Assembly: GCF_029543245.1 (NCBI RefSeq) | Contig: NZ_JARQWV010000028.1 | Coordinates: 1-64,000 of the forward strand | Reading direction: 5' to 3' | Source: Caulobacter endophyticus | GTDB lineage: Bacteria > Pseudomonadota > Alphaproteobacteria > Caulobacterales > Caulobacteraceae | DNA length: 64,000 bases | Shown: positions 53,089-61,370 of the stretch, one piece after another | How positions within the stretch are numbered: position 1 is the first letter of the stretch | How the letters are laid out: every line of letters starts with the position of its first letter | The notes under the pieces: model-generated | Told to the model about the DNA's origin: nothing | What the model saw: only the letters and a program-made list of their open reading frames with translations | Databases searched by the model: none | Position numbers and translations under genes: made by a program

Positions 53089-53309
53089 GGGCGTTCAATC
53101 TCAAACGGGGCGCGACCACGAAGGCGCGCCGGAAACACTGGATGCCGGTCGGGCTTATGTCGCGACCATAGCATGAAATTTCAACCGGCGTCGCCACCCC
53201 GCGCTCGCGCAATGGCGGCAGGCGTCAGCGACCGAGGCTGTCGTAGTCGCGCTCCATGATCGAAGCCCCGCCGCCAAGAGCCGCGGGCATATTCTTTCGG
53301 AGCCATATT

Positions 53310-54746
53310 ATGACGACCTATTTTACCCCTGAAGCCTGCGGCGCCATCGGCGACGGCGTAGCCGACGACACCCAAGCGTGGCAGATCATGCTGGACGCCC
53401 TTCCCGCTCACGGCGGCCTCGTTCTCGCCGCCGGCCGCTACAAGGTCGGCCAACTTTACGTAAGGAAGCCGGTCACCCTGCAGTTCACCGGCGGCCTGTC
53501 GGGCGTCGCCGCCCAGTTGATCGCCGCCGAGGCCACCGACCCGGTGCTCAACGTCACCTCGCCCGGCTTCACCGCCCGCGGCCTGGTGATCACCAGCGAC
53601 GTGGTCCGCACCTCGGGCGCCTATGTGCGGCTGGAGAACGCGCCGTTCTTCGCGATCAGCGACTTCGACCTGCGCGCGCCCTATGTGGGCTTCGAGCTGA
53701 TCAACTCCTCGATCGGCCGCATCTGTCACGGCAGCATCCGCAACGCCACCAAGAGCAGCGTCGCGCCCGGTTCCGCCGGCATCGTGCTCGGCGCCAACGC
53801 CAACGGCTTCTGCGTCGCGGTCGTCATCGACGACGTGGTGATGGACAGCGACCTGGTTACGTCGACGGTCAAGAGCGAGCAGGTGCAGCAGATGCCCTCC
53901 TACGGGATCCGCATGCTGCACAGCGACGCGGTCGTCATCGCCAACTGCGACATCATCCGCGCGGGCAAGGACCTGGCCATGACCCCCGGGGCCAATCAGG
54001 CCGTGGTCAACACCTACATCCACCACACCTACTTCGACACCGCCCAGTTCGGGATCTTCGTCGACCCGGCCGCCGGCGGCGCGGTCGCGCGCACCTGGCT
54101 GACCAATGTCTGGACCTCGTCGCAGATCGAGAACGGCGTGATGTTGGGCGGCGACGGGGACATCATCGGTTTCCACGCCATCCGTCACCAAGCCGAGCTC
54201 AACGCCCATGACGGCGTCTTCGTCGGCTCGAACGCGGTCGATGTCTGGTTCGACCAGGGCAGCTTCGCCCAGAACGGCGGCTCGGGCATCTCGATCGCGC
54301 CCGGAACGCGGAAGTTCAAGATCCGCGGCAACCGGATCGGCCCGCACGACGACTTCGCCGGCAACCTGTTCGGCATCTATGTCGGCGCCGGCAGCAGCGA
54401 GTACGAGATCCGTGACAACGATCTGACCGGCAACACGACCATCGGCCTCAGCGACAACGCGCTGGCCGCCGACGGTCGCGTCACCCGCAACATCGGATAC
54501 GCGACCCGCACGCGGGGCTCGGCCGAGATCGCCACCGGCACGACCTTCGTGACCATCAACCACGGGCTGGCCTCGCCGCCTTCGGTGACCGGTCTGTCGG
54601 TCACGCCGGTATCCGACTGGACCTCGGTGTCGCGCTACTGGATCGACAGCGCCTCGATCACCGCGACGCAGTTCACCGTCCGGGTGGACGCCCCGCCCGC
54701 CTCGGCCTTCTACGTCGCGTGGCAGGCCACCACCGAAGCGGACTGA
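53310..54746 (+). CDS. Right-handed beta-helix protein, phage tailspike-like
   Basis: The 478-residue protein opens with the pectate-lyase-3/tailspike text ACGAIGDGVADDTQAWQIML, followed by about 330 residues of parallel beta-helix (repeated NGVMLGGDGDIIGFHA, DGVFVGSNAVDVWFD, SGISIAPGTRKFKIRGNRIG). The last 80 residues form a separate beta-domain (TTFVTINHGLASPPSVTGLS), similar to a C-terminal module of tail-fibre proteins. It has no signal peptide. No other phage gene is near. It may be a domesticated polysaccharide depolymerase or a moron gene. The ATG at 53310 follows GGAG. Confidence 0.85.
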   Translation: MTTYFTPEACGAIGDGVADDTQAWQIMLDALPAHGGLVLAAGRYKVGQLYVRKPVTLQFTGGLSGVAAQLIAAEATDPVLNVTSPGFTARGLVITSDVVRTSGAYVRLENAPFFAISDFDLRAPYVGFELINSSIGRICHGSIRNATKSSVAPGSAGIVLGANANGFCVAVVIDDVVMDSDLVTSTVKSEQVQQMPSYGIRMLHSDAVVIANCDIIRAGKDLAMTPGANQAVVNTYIHHTYFDTAQFGIFVDPAAGGAVARTWLTNVWTSSQIENGVMLGGDGDIIGFHAIRHQAELNAHDGVFVGSNAVDVWFDQGSFAQNGGSGISIAPGTRKFKIRGNRIGPHDDFAGNLFGIYVGAGSSEYEIRDNDLTGNTTIGLSDNALAADGRVTRNIGYATRTRGSAEIATGTTFVTINHGLASPPSVTGLSVTPVSDWTSVSRYWIDSASITATQFTVRVDAPPASAFYVAWQATTEAD

Positions 54747-54756
54747 CGGTAAGAAA

Positions 54757-54790
54757 GAGCCCGGCGTCGGAAGGCGCCGGGCTCAAAGCG
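54757..54790 (-). terminator. Hairpin between beta-helix protein gene and sfsA
   Basis: GAGCCCGGCG (54757-54766) pairs perfectly with CGCCGGGCTC (54775-54784). Read on the minus strand it is followed by TTTCTTACC, so it terminates sfsA transcription. It may also stop the convergent plus-strand gene. Confidence 0.75.
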
Positions 54791-54791
54791 T

Positions 54792-55505
54792 CTAAGGCCG
54801 CCAGGCGATCGGCCGCGTGATCCTGATCTCCTGCGTGCTCATCGCGCAGGCCCAGACCATGACCTCGACCCCCGCCTCGGCCGCGACGTCGAGGCCGCGC
54901 GCGAAGGCCGGATCCAGCTCGCGGCAGGCCTTGAACTCTTCGCAGTCCTCGCGCTGCACGACGAACAGCGCGACAGCCCGATGGCCCTCGCGCACCTGGG
55001 CGGCGAGATCCTCCAGATGCCGGGTCGAGCGGGCGGCCTTGCAGTCGGGAAACTCGGCCAGGCCCGGGCTGCGGGAGAGGTGGACGTTCTTGACCTCCAG
55101 CCAGCACGGCGGCCGGTCGGGGTCGGTCAGCAGGAAATCGACGCGGCTGGCGGCGGCGTACTTCACCTCGGGCCGGATCGAGGCGTAGCCGGTCAGCTCT
55201 GGGATCACCCCGCCGACCAGGGCCTCGGCCACCAGCTTGTTGGGCAGCAGGGTGTTGATCCCCACCAGGCCGGTCCCGTCGGGGCCGGCGGCCTCGACCA
55301 GTTGCAGCGTCCAGGCCAGCTTGCGCTTGGGATCGTCGGAGTAGGAGACCCACGCTCCCTGCCCCGGCAGGTTCACGCCCAGCATGGCGCCGGAGTTGGG
55401 GCAGTGGGCGGTGATCTCGCGGCCGTCGTCCAGCACCAGGTCGCAGAAGAACCGCTTGTAGCGCTGGACGATGCGACCGCGGGTCAGCGGTTGCGGAAGA
55501 AGCAC
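54792..55505 (-). CDS. sfsA: SfsA family nuclease
   Basis: The 237-residue protein has an N-terminal OB-like part (GRIVQRYKRFFCDLVLDDGR and AHCPNSGAMLG) and a C-terminal nuclease-like domain (YAAASRVDFLLTD, CWLEVKNVHL and FPDCKAARSTRHL with conserved acidic and Lys residues). SfsA was named for sugar fermentation stimulation in E. coli; the fold indicates DNA/RNA binding or cleavage. A small secreted-protein gene lies 13 bases upstream on the same strand. Confidence 0.93.
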   Translation of the reverse strand: MLLPQPLTRGRIVQRYKRFFCDLVLDDGREITAHCPNSGAMLGVNLPGQGAWVSYSDDPKRKLAWTLQLVEAAGPDGTGLVGINTLLPNKLVAEALVGGVIPELTGYASIRPEVKYAAASRVDFLLTDPDRPPCWLEVKNVHLSRSPGLAEFPDCKAARSTRHLEDLAAQVREGHRAVALFVVQREDCEEFKACRELDPAFARGLDVAAEAGVEVMVWACAMSTQEIRITRPIAWRP

Positions 55506-55518
55506 GATGCCGAAGGCG

Positions 55519-55812
55519 TCAGTTCGTGGAGCCGCCGTCGGGAGCCTCGGTGGTGTTGGGCGCGCGGCCGTCGAAGATCGAGCGGGCGGCTTCCTTGTCG
55601 AGGTCGCGCTGGGCGGCCGTGGTGCAGACCCGGACCGGGCGGTTGCTGCCGACGACGCGCTCGCGGCGGCAGATGACCCCGGCGTCCTTCTTCTTTTCCG
55701 CCTTCTTGTCGGCGGCGGCCGGCGCGGCGGCGTCCGAAGGCGCGGCGGTCTGGGCGGCGGCCGAGCCGGCCACGGCGATGGAGATCAGGGCGGAAACGAC
55801 GAAGGCGCGCAT
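55519..55812 (-). CDS. Small exported protein of unknown function
   Basis: The 97-residue protein has a signal peptide (residues 1-21, ending AGSAAAQ) and an Ala/Lys-rich linker (AADKKAEKKKDAG). A short domain follows with two cysteines (GVICRRERVVGSNRPVRVC) and the helix TTAAQRDLDKEAARSIFDG. The RRERVxGSxxxxxxC pattern recurs in small caulobacterial and sphingomonad exported proteins as far as I recall. It is just before sfsA, perhaps co-transcribed. Confidence 0.8.
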   Translation of the reverse strand: MRAFVVSALISIAVAGSAAAQTAAPSDAAAPAAADKKAEKKKDAGVICRRERVVGSNRPVRVCTTAAQRDLDKEAARSIFDGRAPNTTEAPDGGSTN

Positions 55813-55983
55813 CACGGCTCAATGGCTAAGCTGAAAGATGCAGCGATAAGCTGTCAGCCGGGGCGGGGTGTCAACCGGCGGTTCATTACCAACGCCCAGG
55901 CGCCTTCCGCGACGCAGGAGGGCGTTGCCGCCCGCCCGGCCTGGCCTTAGTCCTAACGCCGACACTTAAGAGGAGCGACGCGC

Positions 55984-56745
55984 ATGACGGCCAGCAAGGA
56001 TCGGGTGACGGCGGCGGTGCTGATCATCGGCGACGAGATCCTGTCGGGCCGCACCCAGGACGTGAACCTCAACGCCATCGCCAGGTACCTGGCGACCTAC
56101 GGCGTGGACCTCTGCGAAGCCCGCGTCGTGCCCGACGTCGAGCAGGAGATCGTCGACGCGGTCAACGCCCTGCGCACCCGGTACGACTATGTGGTCACCA
56201 CCGGCGGCATCGGCCCCACCCATGACGACATCACCGCCGATTCGGTGGCCAAGGCCTTCGGCGTGACGGCGCCCGAGCATCCCGAGATCATGGCCATGCT
56301 GCGCGAGCGCTGGGGCGAGCCCAACGCCGCCCGCCGCCGGATGGCCCACGTGCCCGAAGGCGGCAGCCTGGTGAAGAACCCGGTGCAGGGCCCGCCCGGC
56401 TTCCAGAAGGAGAATGTCTTCGTGCTGGCCGGGGTGCCGGCGATCATGCGCGGCATGCTCGACGACGTCGGCCCGCGCCTGCGCACCGGCGCGGTGGTGG
56501 TGGCCGTCACGGTGCGCGTCACCGGAACCGGCGAGGGCACGATCGCCGCCCCGCTGGAGGCCGTCGCCAAGGCCCATCCCGACCTGTCGATCGGCAGCTA
56601 TCCGTTCTTCGCCCCGCCGGACGTCTACGGCGCCAGCCTGGTGATCCGCGGCCGCGATCCGGTCGAGGTCGAGGCGGCCGCCGTCGAGCTGGAAAAGGCC
56701 CTGGCCGACCTGGGCGTGAACAATGTGGAGCGGCTGGAGGCCTAG
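55984..56745 (+). CDS. CinA-like molybdopterin-binding domain protein
   Basis: The 253-residue protein has the MoaB/MogA-like domain of CinA at residues 8-175. IIGDEILSGRTQDVNLNAIA and TTGGIGPTHDDITADSVAKA are diagnostic. The C-terminal amidase half of full CinA (nicotinamide nucleotide amidase) is missing, so this is the short form common in alphaproteobacteria. It may have ADP-ribose pyrophosphatase activity or another role. It is convergent with the XRE gene (3-base gap). Confidence 0.92.
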   Translation: MTASKDRVTAAVLIIGDEILSGRTQDVNLNAIARYLATYGVDLCEARVVPDVEQEIVDAVNALRTRYDYVVTTGGIGPTHDDITADSVAKAFGVTAPEHPEIMAMLRERWGEPNAARRRMAHVPEGGSLVKNPVQGPPGFQKENVFVLAGVPAIMRGMLDDVGPRLRTGAVVVAVTVRVTGTGEGTIAAPLEAVAKAHPDLSIGSYPFFAPPDVYGASLVIRGRDPVEVEAAAVELEKALADLGVNNVERLEA

Positions 56746-56748
56746 CGC

Positions 56749-57123
56749 CTAGTCTTCCTCGGCCGCCAGCAGCGACTGGGCCAGGCCCAGAAGCGCTCTC
56801 TGGGTCTTGGGCCCCGCATTGGCGTAGGCGTGCAGCAGGTCGAGCGCGCCTGGCAGGGTCAGGGCCGCCAGCATGGCCGAGTCCTCGCCGCTGGGCGCGT
56901 CCTCGCCCACCAGAGCCGCCACCGTCGTCTCCAGCCGGCCGGCGATACGCACCAGCATCGAGGCCGAGACGCGATTTTCGCCCCGCTCGTATTTCTGGAT
57001 CTGCTGGAAGGTCAGGCCCAGCGCTGCGGCCAGATCGTCCTGGCTGACCTTCAGATAACGACGACGAATACGGATGCGGGTTCCGACCGCTAGGTCGATA
57101 GGATCCGGGCCGGTTGTCGTCAT
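56749..57123 (-). CDS. XRE family helix-turn-helix regulator
   Basis: The 124-residue protein has a SinR/Cro-type helix-turn-helix at residues about 12-66 (GTRIRIRRRYLKVSQDDLAA, LTFQQIQKYERGENRVSAS). A short Leu/Ala-rich C-terminal helix region ends LLGLAQSLLAAEED. It is of the same class as caulobacterial small XRE regulators. It is divergent from the LuxR-type gene. Confidence 0.9.
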   Translation of the reverse strand: MTTTGPDPIDLAVGTRIRIRRRYLKVSQDDLAAALGLTFQQIQKYERGENRVSASMLVRIAGRLETTVAALVGEDAPSGEDSAMLAALTLPGALDLLHAYANAGPKTQRALLGLAQSLLAAEED

Positions 57124-57228
57124 CGAAATTATCCGAAGCTCACAGAACTCGGCTATCTATCGACGTAGCCGTCACCGGCCGCAACGCACCTCCCTTTTAG
57201 ATCGAGTAGTTTCCTTCCGCTCGCCCTC

Positions 57229-58080
57229 ATGAACGACACGCCCAACATCGCCGCCGGCCTCGAACTCTTGACCAAGCGCGAACGGGAAGCCCTTCGCCTG
57301 GTGAGCGAACACAGGCTTTCCAAGGAAATCGGCCCGCTGATGGGGGTCTCCAAGTCGCGCGCCGACGCCCTGGTCGAAAGCGCCTGCCGCAAGCTGGGCG
57401 TCAACGGCCGCAGGGCCGCGGCGCGGGTGCTGAGCGAGCACGAGCGCGTCGCCGCGGGCGGCGGCGGCGCTATGGGATTCGCCGTCGGCGACTATGGGAT
57501 TCGATCCCACCCCGACCCAATCGGACTGGCGGGCAGCCCGCCCTCCCCGCCACCGTCGGCCTCGCAATCAACCGAGGCCTTCGACCGCAGTGAAAGAGTT
57601 TCCCGACAATTCGCCCCCGACGACGGCGAGCCCGACCAGCCTTCAGGAGCACCGACTGGGCCTGCTGGTCTGGAAGGCCCGGCAGATCCGCCAGGCGGTG
57701 ACCGCCTTCGAACAGACCTGGCCGCCCCTGCCGCCGGAGCCGGCGGTCCCGCCCTTCGGCTGGTCGCAGCTGCAACGCCAGCTGACCGACCTGGCCCCGC
57801 CGGAACTTTCGCCCCTGGTGGCCGACCTGGTCTCGGCGATCCGCAAGGAGGCGGCGGCCAAGCCGGCCGAGATGGTGCTGAGGGAGATCCTGACCATCAC
57901 CGCCACGGTGCTGGACGATGGCTTCCGCGAGAAATACGCGGAGGATCCGACCATGCTCTGACCCCCGCCTTCCGCCTCCTGGCCGTCCTGGCCATCGCGC
58001 TCGGCTTCGCCATGCTGATCGGCGGGCTGCTCAGCGCCCGCCAGGTGATCGAGCTCTTCCAGAACCTGCGCCACGGCTGA
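57229..58080 (+). CDS. LuxR-type helix-turn-helix protein; frame runs past its likely end
   Basis: Residues 1-75 form a LuxR/GerE helix-turn-helix (LTKREREALRLVSEHRLSKE, LMGVSKSRADALVESACRKL). After about residue 120 the frame is low-complexity Gly/Pro/Asp text that is a shadow of an overlapping gene (57590-57961), so the 283-residue length is probably not real. Another frame reads GGQPALPATVGLAINRGLRP and stops at 57593, in the standard GTGA overlap with the next gene. A 12-base direct repeat (TATGGGATTCG at 57471 and 57493) lies where the frame may change. A frameshift or very short native C-terminus is likely. Confidence 0.55.
   Translation: MNDTPNIAAGLELLTKREREALRLVSEHRLSKEIGPLMGVSKSRADALVESACRKLGVNGRRAAARVLSEHERVAAGGGGAMGFAVGDYGIRSHPDPIGLAGSPPSPPPSASQSTEAFDRSERVSRQFAPDDGEPDQPSGAPTGPAGLEGPADPPGGDRLRTDLAAPAAGAGGPALRLVAAATPADRPGPAGTFAPGGRPGLGDPQGGGGQAGRDGAEGDPDHHRHGAGRWLPREIRGGSDHALTPAFRLLAVLAIALGFAMLIGGLLSARQVIELFQNLRHG
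57590..57961 (+). CDS. Small helical protein of unknown function
   Basis: This frame encodes 123 residues from a GTG at 57590. It has strong coding character (HRLGLLVWKARQIRQAVTAF, LSPLVADLVSAIRKEAAAKP, EMVLREILTITATVLDDGF) and high GC at third codon positions. An alternative ATG at 57494 is open. It lies in a different frame from the long LuxR-type frame. I do not recognise a family. Three Trp residues and amphipathic helices suggest a soluble helical protein. Confidence 0.6.
   Translation: MKEFPDNSPPTTASPTSLQEHRLGLLVWKARQIRQAVTAFEQTWPPLPPEPAVPPFGWSQLQRQLTDLAPPELSPLVADLVSAIRKEAAAKPAEMVLREILTITATVLDDGFREKYAEDPTML
57958..58080 (+). CDS. Possible 40-residue single-span membrane peptide
   Basis: The last 40 codons of the LuxR-type frame (TPAFRLLAVLAIALGFAMLI, GGLLSARQVIELFQNLRHG) form a clear membrane segment with an amphipathic tail. 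This looks like a separate small gene overlapping the TGA of the preceding gene. No ATG or GTG is in frame before the membrane segment; CTG 57958 or a frameshift from ATG 57953 would be needed. GGAGG lies just upstream. Confidence 0.35.
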   Translation: MTPAFRLLAVLAIALGFAMLIGGLLSARQVIELFQNLRHG

Positions 58081-58173
58081 GGCCGCCTTCCCCAGGAGGC
58101 GCCCGCCCGCGCCTTCGACCATCGTCCGGATCGCGCCTGCCGGAGCGCCGGACTTCCGAGGGGACCCCCGCTA

Positions 58174-58521
58174 ATGAACCGCCGTATCGTCGCCGAGCAC
58201 CTCGCCACCCGCCTGTTCACCGCCGAGGAGGCCGTGGACAACACCCTGGCCGCCATGGGCGAACTGATCGCCGCCATGCCCCGGGCCCGCCTCCAGGCCC
58301 GCGTCGCCGCCGGCGTCGGCCAGCTGGCCGTCGACCACGTGATGGAGGCCGCCTCGGGCCTGGCCGAGGTCCGCCGCTCCCTGATCGCCGCCCACGGCGC
58401 CCTGGCCGACGCCAAGGACCAGATCGGCCTGCGCCGCGTCACCCTGGTAGGCGGCGGCGACAAGGAGGAGGACGGCGATCCCACCCGCACCGGCTTTCTG
58501 GAGGTTGTGAAGTCGGCCTGA
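58174..58521 (+). CDS. Small protein of unknown function
   Basis: The 115-residue protein is mostly helical (RIVAEHLATRLFTAEEAVDN, VAAGVGQLAVDHVMEAASGL, VRRSLIAAHGALADAKDQIG) with a flexible C-terminus. No signal or membrane segment. It follows the LuxR-type region on the same strand and may be co-transcribed with it. I do not recognise the family. The ATG at 58174 follows GAGGGGA. Confidence 0.75.
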   Translation: MNRRIVAEHLATRLFTAEEAVDNTLAAMGELIAAMPRARLQARVAAGVGQLAVDHVMEAASGLAEVRRSLIAAHGALADAKDQIGLRRVTLVGGGDKEEDGDPTRTGFLEVVKSA

Positions 58522-58609
58522 CCGCCGCCTTCGTCGGCTAGTCGACAGCCCTCTTCCGACGCCCGCGATTCGTCGCGACAATGGCCCCCGGACACTGTTC
58601 GGGGGCCTC

Positions 58610-59029
58610 ATGTTCAGCATCCTGCCGACCCAGCTCGGCGCCGGCGCGATGTTCGTCGTCTGCGGCGTGGCGCTGTGGATGGGCGGCCGGCTCGAGCGCA
58701 TCCTGGCGATCGCCACCATCCTTGCCTGGGTGGGCTCGGCCCTGGCCGAGATCGAGGACAAGAGCCTCACCCAGTGGGGCATCTTCGCCGTCGATCTGGT
58801 CTATCTCACCGTGCTGGTCGGCCTGACCCTGTTCGACCGCCGGGTCTGGCTGCTGTTCATGACCGCCTTCCAGCTGCTGATCGTGCTGACCCACGTCGCC
58901 TTCACCCTGGACCGCTCGCTGCGCCAGTGGGGCTTCTTCTCGGCCTACTACCTGTGGAGCTACGCCGAGTTGGTGGCCTTCGCGGTGGGGCTGGGGGCGC
59001 TGGCCTGGCGGCGGAGGCGGGCGCAGTGA
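58610..59029 (+). CDS. Four-span inner-membrane protein of unknown function
   Basis: The 139-residue protein has four hydrophobic segments (about residues 10-25, 33-48, 57-76, 83-100) plus one near the C-terminus, and a basic tail RRRRAQ. Conserved-looking Trp and Asp/Glu residues sit at loop edges. A perfect hairpin GGCCCCCG / CGGGGGCC (58583-58607) covers the ribosome binding region, so translation may be structure-controlled. The function is unknown. Confidence 0.75.
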   Translation: MFSILPTQLGAGAMFVVCGVALWMGGRLERILAIATILAWVGSALAEIEDKSLTQWGIFAVDLVYLTVLVGLTLFDRRVWLLFMTAFQLLIVLTHVAFTLDRSLRQWGFFSAYYLWSYAELVAFAVGLGALAWRRRRAQ

Positions 59030-59033
59030 TGTT

Positions 59034-59120
59034 TGGTGCGGGCAGCCGGGATCGAACCGGCATAGCCTTGCGGCTGGCAGATTTTAAGTCTGCTGCGTCT
59101 ACCAGTTTCGCCATGCCCGC
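59034..59120 (-). tRNA. tRNA-Leu (anticodon UAA)
   Basis: The minus strand folds as a tRNA with acceptor GCGGGCA / TGCCCGC, discriminator A and an encoded CCA (59034-59036). The T-arm is GGTTCGATCCC, the anticodon loop CTTAAAA with anticodon TAA, and the long variable arm is typical of leucine tRNA. It decodes UUA, a very rare codon in this high-GC genome. It lies 45 bases after the SDR gene. Confidence 0.97.
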
Positions 59121-59165
59121 ACTGGTAGGCGAGGCCTAGCCTAGCTCGCGGAAGGCGTCGAGCCC

Positions 59166-59930
59166 TCAGTCGGCCGTCCAGCCGCCGTCGACGACCATGG
59201 AACTGCCGGTCATCAGGGCGCTGGCGTCCGAGGCCAGAAACACCACCGCGCCCATCAGGTCCTCCACCTGGCCCAGGCGCCCCAGCTTGATCTTGGCCAG
59301 CACGCTGTCGAGGAACGCCTGGTCCTCGAAGAACGGCCGGGTCAGCGGGGTCTCGATGAAGGTCGGGGCGATGGTGTTGACCCGCACGCCGTGCGGGGCG
59401 AGGTCGAGCGCCATGGCCTTGGACAGGCCCTCCAGCCCCCATTTCGACGCGCAATAGAGGCTGCGCCGCGCGCCGCCCACATGGCCCATCTGCGAGGTCA
59501 GGTTGACGATCGAGCCCTTCACGCCGGCCTCGACCATCCGCGCGGCCACGGCCTGGGCGACGAAGAAGGCGGCCTTCAGATTGAGGCCGAGCACGGCGTC
59601 GTAGTCGTCCTCCGTCACCTCGACGAACGGCTTTGGCCGGTTGGTGCCGGCGTTGTTGACCAGCACGTCGAAGGCCGGCGCGGCGACGATCGCGGCCTTC
59701 ACCGCCCAAAGGTCATCGACGTCGAGCACCAGGGCCCGCGCTTGCCCGCCCTGGCTGCGGATCGCGTCGGCGGCCGCCTCGATCTCGCCCGCCGAGCGCG
59801 CGGCCAGGGTCACCTCGGCCCCGGCCTGGGCCAGGGCGGCGGCGGCGGCCAGGCCGATTCCGCGCCCCGCCCCCGTCACCAGGGCCCGGCGGCCGTCGAG
59901 GCGGAACGAGGGGGTGCGCGGCAGCTCCAA
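59166..59930 (-). CDS. SDR family oxidoreductase
   Basis: The 254-residue short-chain dehydrogenase has the cofactor motif TGAGRGIGLAAA, NNAGTN, catalytic Ser in VNLTSQMGHVGG and YCASK. The C-terminal text LMTGSSMVVDGGWTAD is standard. The TTG at 59930 is the best start: it lies 5 bases after the hisD-like stop with a GGAG site inside that gene. The operon with a HisD-like dehydrogenase suggests that both act on one polyol or hydroxy-sulfonate substrate. Confidence 0.88.
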   Translation of the reverse strand: MELPRTPSFRLDGRRALVTGAGRGIGLAAAAALAQAGAEVTLAARSAGEIEAAADAIRSQGGQARALVLDVDDLWAVKAAIVAAPAFDVLVNNAGTNRPKPFVEVTEDDYDAVLGLNLKAAFFVAQAVAARMVEAGVKGSIVNLTSQMGHVGGARRSLYCASKWGLEGLSKAMALDLAPHGVRVNTIAPTFIETPLTRPFFEDQAFLDSVLAKIKLGRLGQVEDLMGAVVFLASDASALMTGSSMVVDGGWTAD

Positions 59931-59935
59931 GTCCC

Positions 59936-61261
59936 CTACTCCGCCGCCAGCAAGGGCGAGGCCGCGCCCGCATAAGGCACGTCGCGGCCGCCGAAGCGGC
60001 GCACGCGGATATTGGCCTGCTCGCCATGGCCCGCGAAGCCTTCCAGGGCGCACAGGCGCGAGCAATATTCGCCCACCAGGGCCGAGGCCTCGTCGGTCAG
60101 CACCTTCTGGTAGGTGCAGGTCTTGAGGAACTTGCCCACCCAAAGGCCGCCAGTGTAGCGGGCCGCCAGCTTGGTCGGCAGGGTGTGGTTGGTGCCGATC
60201 ACCTTGTCGCCGAACGAGACGTTAGTGCGCTCGCCCAGGAACAGCGCGCCGTAATTGGTCATGTTGCGCAGGAAATAGTCCGGGTCGGCGGTCATCACCT
60301 GCACGTGCTCGGAGGCGATCTTGTCGGCGATCTCGACCATCTCGGCGTCGCTGTCGGCGAGGATCACCTGGCCGAAGCTCTCCCAGGCGCGGCGGGCGAC
60401 GGCCGCCGTGGGCAGGATCTCGAGCAGCTTCTCGATCCAGGCGATGGTGTCTTCAGCCAGCTTGCGCGAGGTGGTCAGCAGGATGGCCGGGCTGTCGGGA
60501 CCGTGCTCGGCCTGGCCCAAGAGGTCGGTGGCGCACAGCTCGCCGTCCACCGTGTCGTCGGCGATGACCAGGGTCTCGGTCGGGCCGGCGAACAGGTCGA
60601 TGCCCACCCGGCCGAACAGTTGGCGCTTGGCCTCGGCCACATAGGCGTTGCCGGGACCGACCAGCATGTCGACCGGCGCGATGGTCTGGGTGCCCAGCGC
60701 CATGGCCGCCACGGCCTGAACGCCGCCCAGGCAGTAGATCTCGTCAGCGCCGGCCAGGGCCTGGGCCGCGACGATGGCCGGCGCCGGCTTGCCGCCGAAC
60801 GGCGGGGCGCAGGTGACCACACGCGGCACGCCGGCCACCTTGGCCGTCAGCACCGACATGTGGGCCGAGGCCAGAAGCGGATACTTGCCGCCAGGCACGT
60901 AGCAGCCGGCCGCATTGATCGGGATGTGCTTGTGGCCCAGCACCACGCCCGGCAGGGTCTCGACCTCGAGGTCGAGCATGGTCTCGCGCTGCTTCTGGGC
61001 GAACCCCTTCACCTGGGCCTGGGCGAACTCGATGTCCTTGAGGTCGCGCGCCGACAGCTGGTCGATGCAGGCCTGGATCTCGGCGGGCGACAGGCGATAG
61101 CTGTCGCGGTCCCAGCCGTCGAACTTCACCGACAGCTCGCGCACCGCCGCGTCGCCGCGCGCGGCCACGTCGGCGAGAATGCCTTCCACCGTCTCGCGCA
61201 CCGCCCTGTCGGCGCTCGCCACCGCACCGGCGTCCGCGCCGGTCTTCAACCACCTGGCCAT
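59936..61261 (-). CDS. HisD-family dehydrogenase, probably catabolic
   Basis: The 441-residue protein keeps the histidinol dehydrogenase fold and metal/catalytic residues: Gln and His in GQAEHGPDSP, Glu-His in SEHVQ, Asp in SFGDKVIGTNH and His in LEGFAGHGEQANIR. The context is an AraC regulator and an SDR, not his genes. The C-terminal GHGEQANIRVRR resembles sulfopropanediol 3-dehydrogenase (HpsN), which with SDR partners degrades dihydroxypropanesulfonate. A role in C3 sulfonate or polyol catabolism is inference; true histidine synthesis is less likely but not excluded. Confidence 0.85.
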   Translation of the reverse strand: MARWLKTGADAGAVASADRAVRETVEGILADVAARGDAAVRELSVKFDGWDRDSYRLSPAEIQACIDQLSARDLKDIEFAQAQVKGFAQKQRETMLDLEVETLPGVVLGHKHIPINAAGCYVPGGKYPLLASAHMSVLTAKVAGVPRVVTCAPPFGGKPAPAIVAAQALAGADEIYCLGGVQAVAAMALGTQTIAPVDMLVGPGNAYVAEAKRQLFGRVGIDLFAGPTETLVIADDTVDGELCATDLLGQAEHGPDSPAILLTTSRKLAEDTIAWIEKLLEILPTAAVARRAWESFGQVILADSDAEMVEIADKIASEHVQVMTADPDYFLRNMTNYGALFLGERTNVSFGDKVIGTNHTLPTKLAARYTGGLWVGKFLKTCTYQKVLTDEASALVGEYCSRLCALEGFAGHGEQANIRVRRFGGRDVPYAGAASPLLAAE

Positions 61262-61370
61262 GGGCCGTCCTCCTGGCGTCTCCCTGAAGGATGTTTGGCC
61301 CGGATCGACGGCTCACGCGCGGCATGCGGCTGGAACAGTCGCGTAGTGGAGACGGGAGAAACGGGAAGGC

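Noticed and set aside
53310..54746. Prophage remnant
   Set aside because: Only one phage-like gene is present, and its neighbours map and sfsA are ordinary. There is no evidence for other phage genes.
59034..59120. tRNA-Leu as an integration site of a genomic island
   Set aside because: No integrase, no partial tRNA duplicate and no change in composition next to it.
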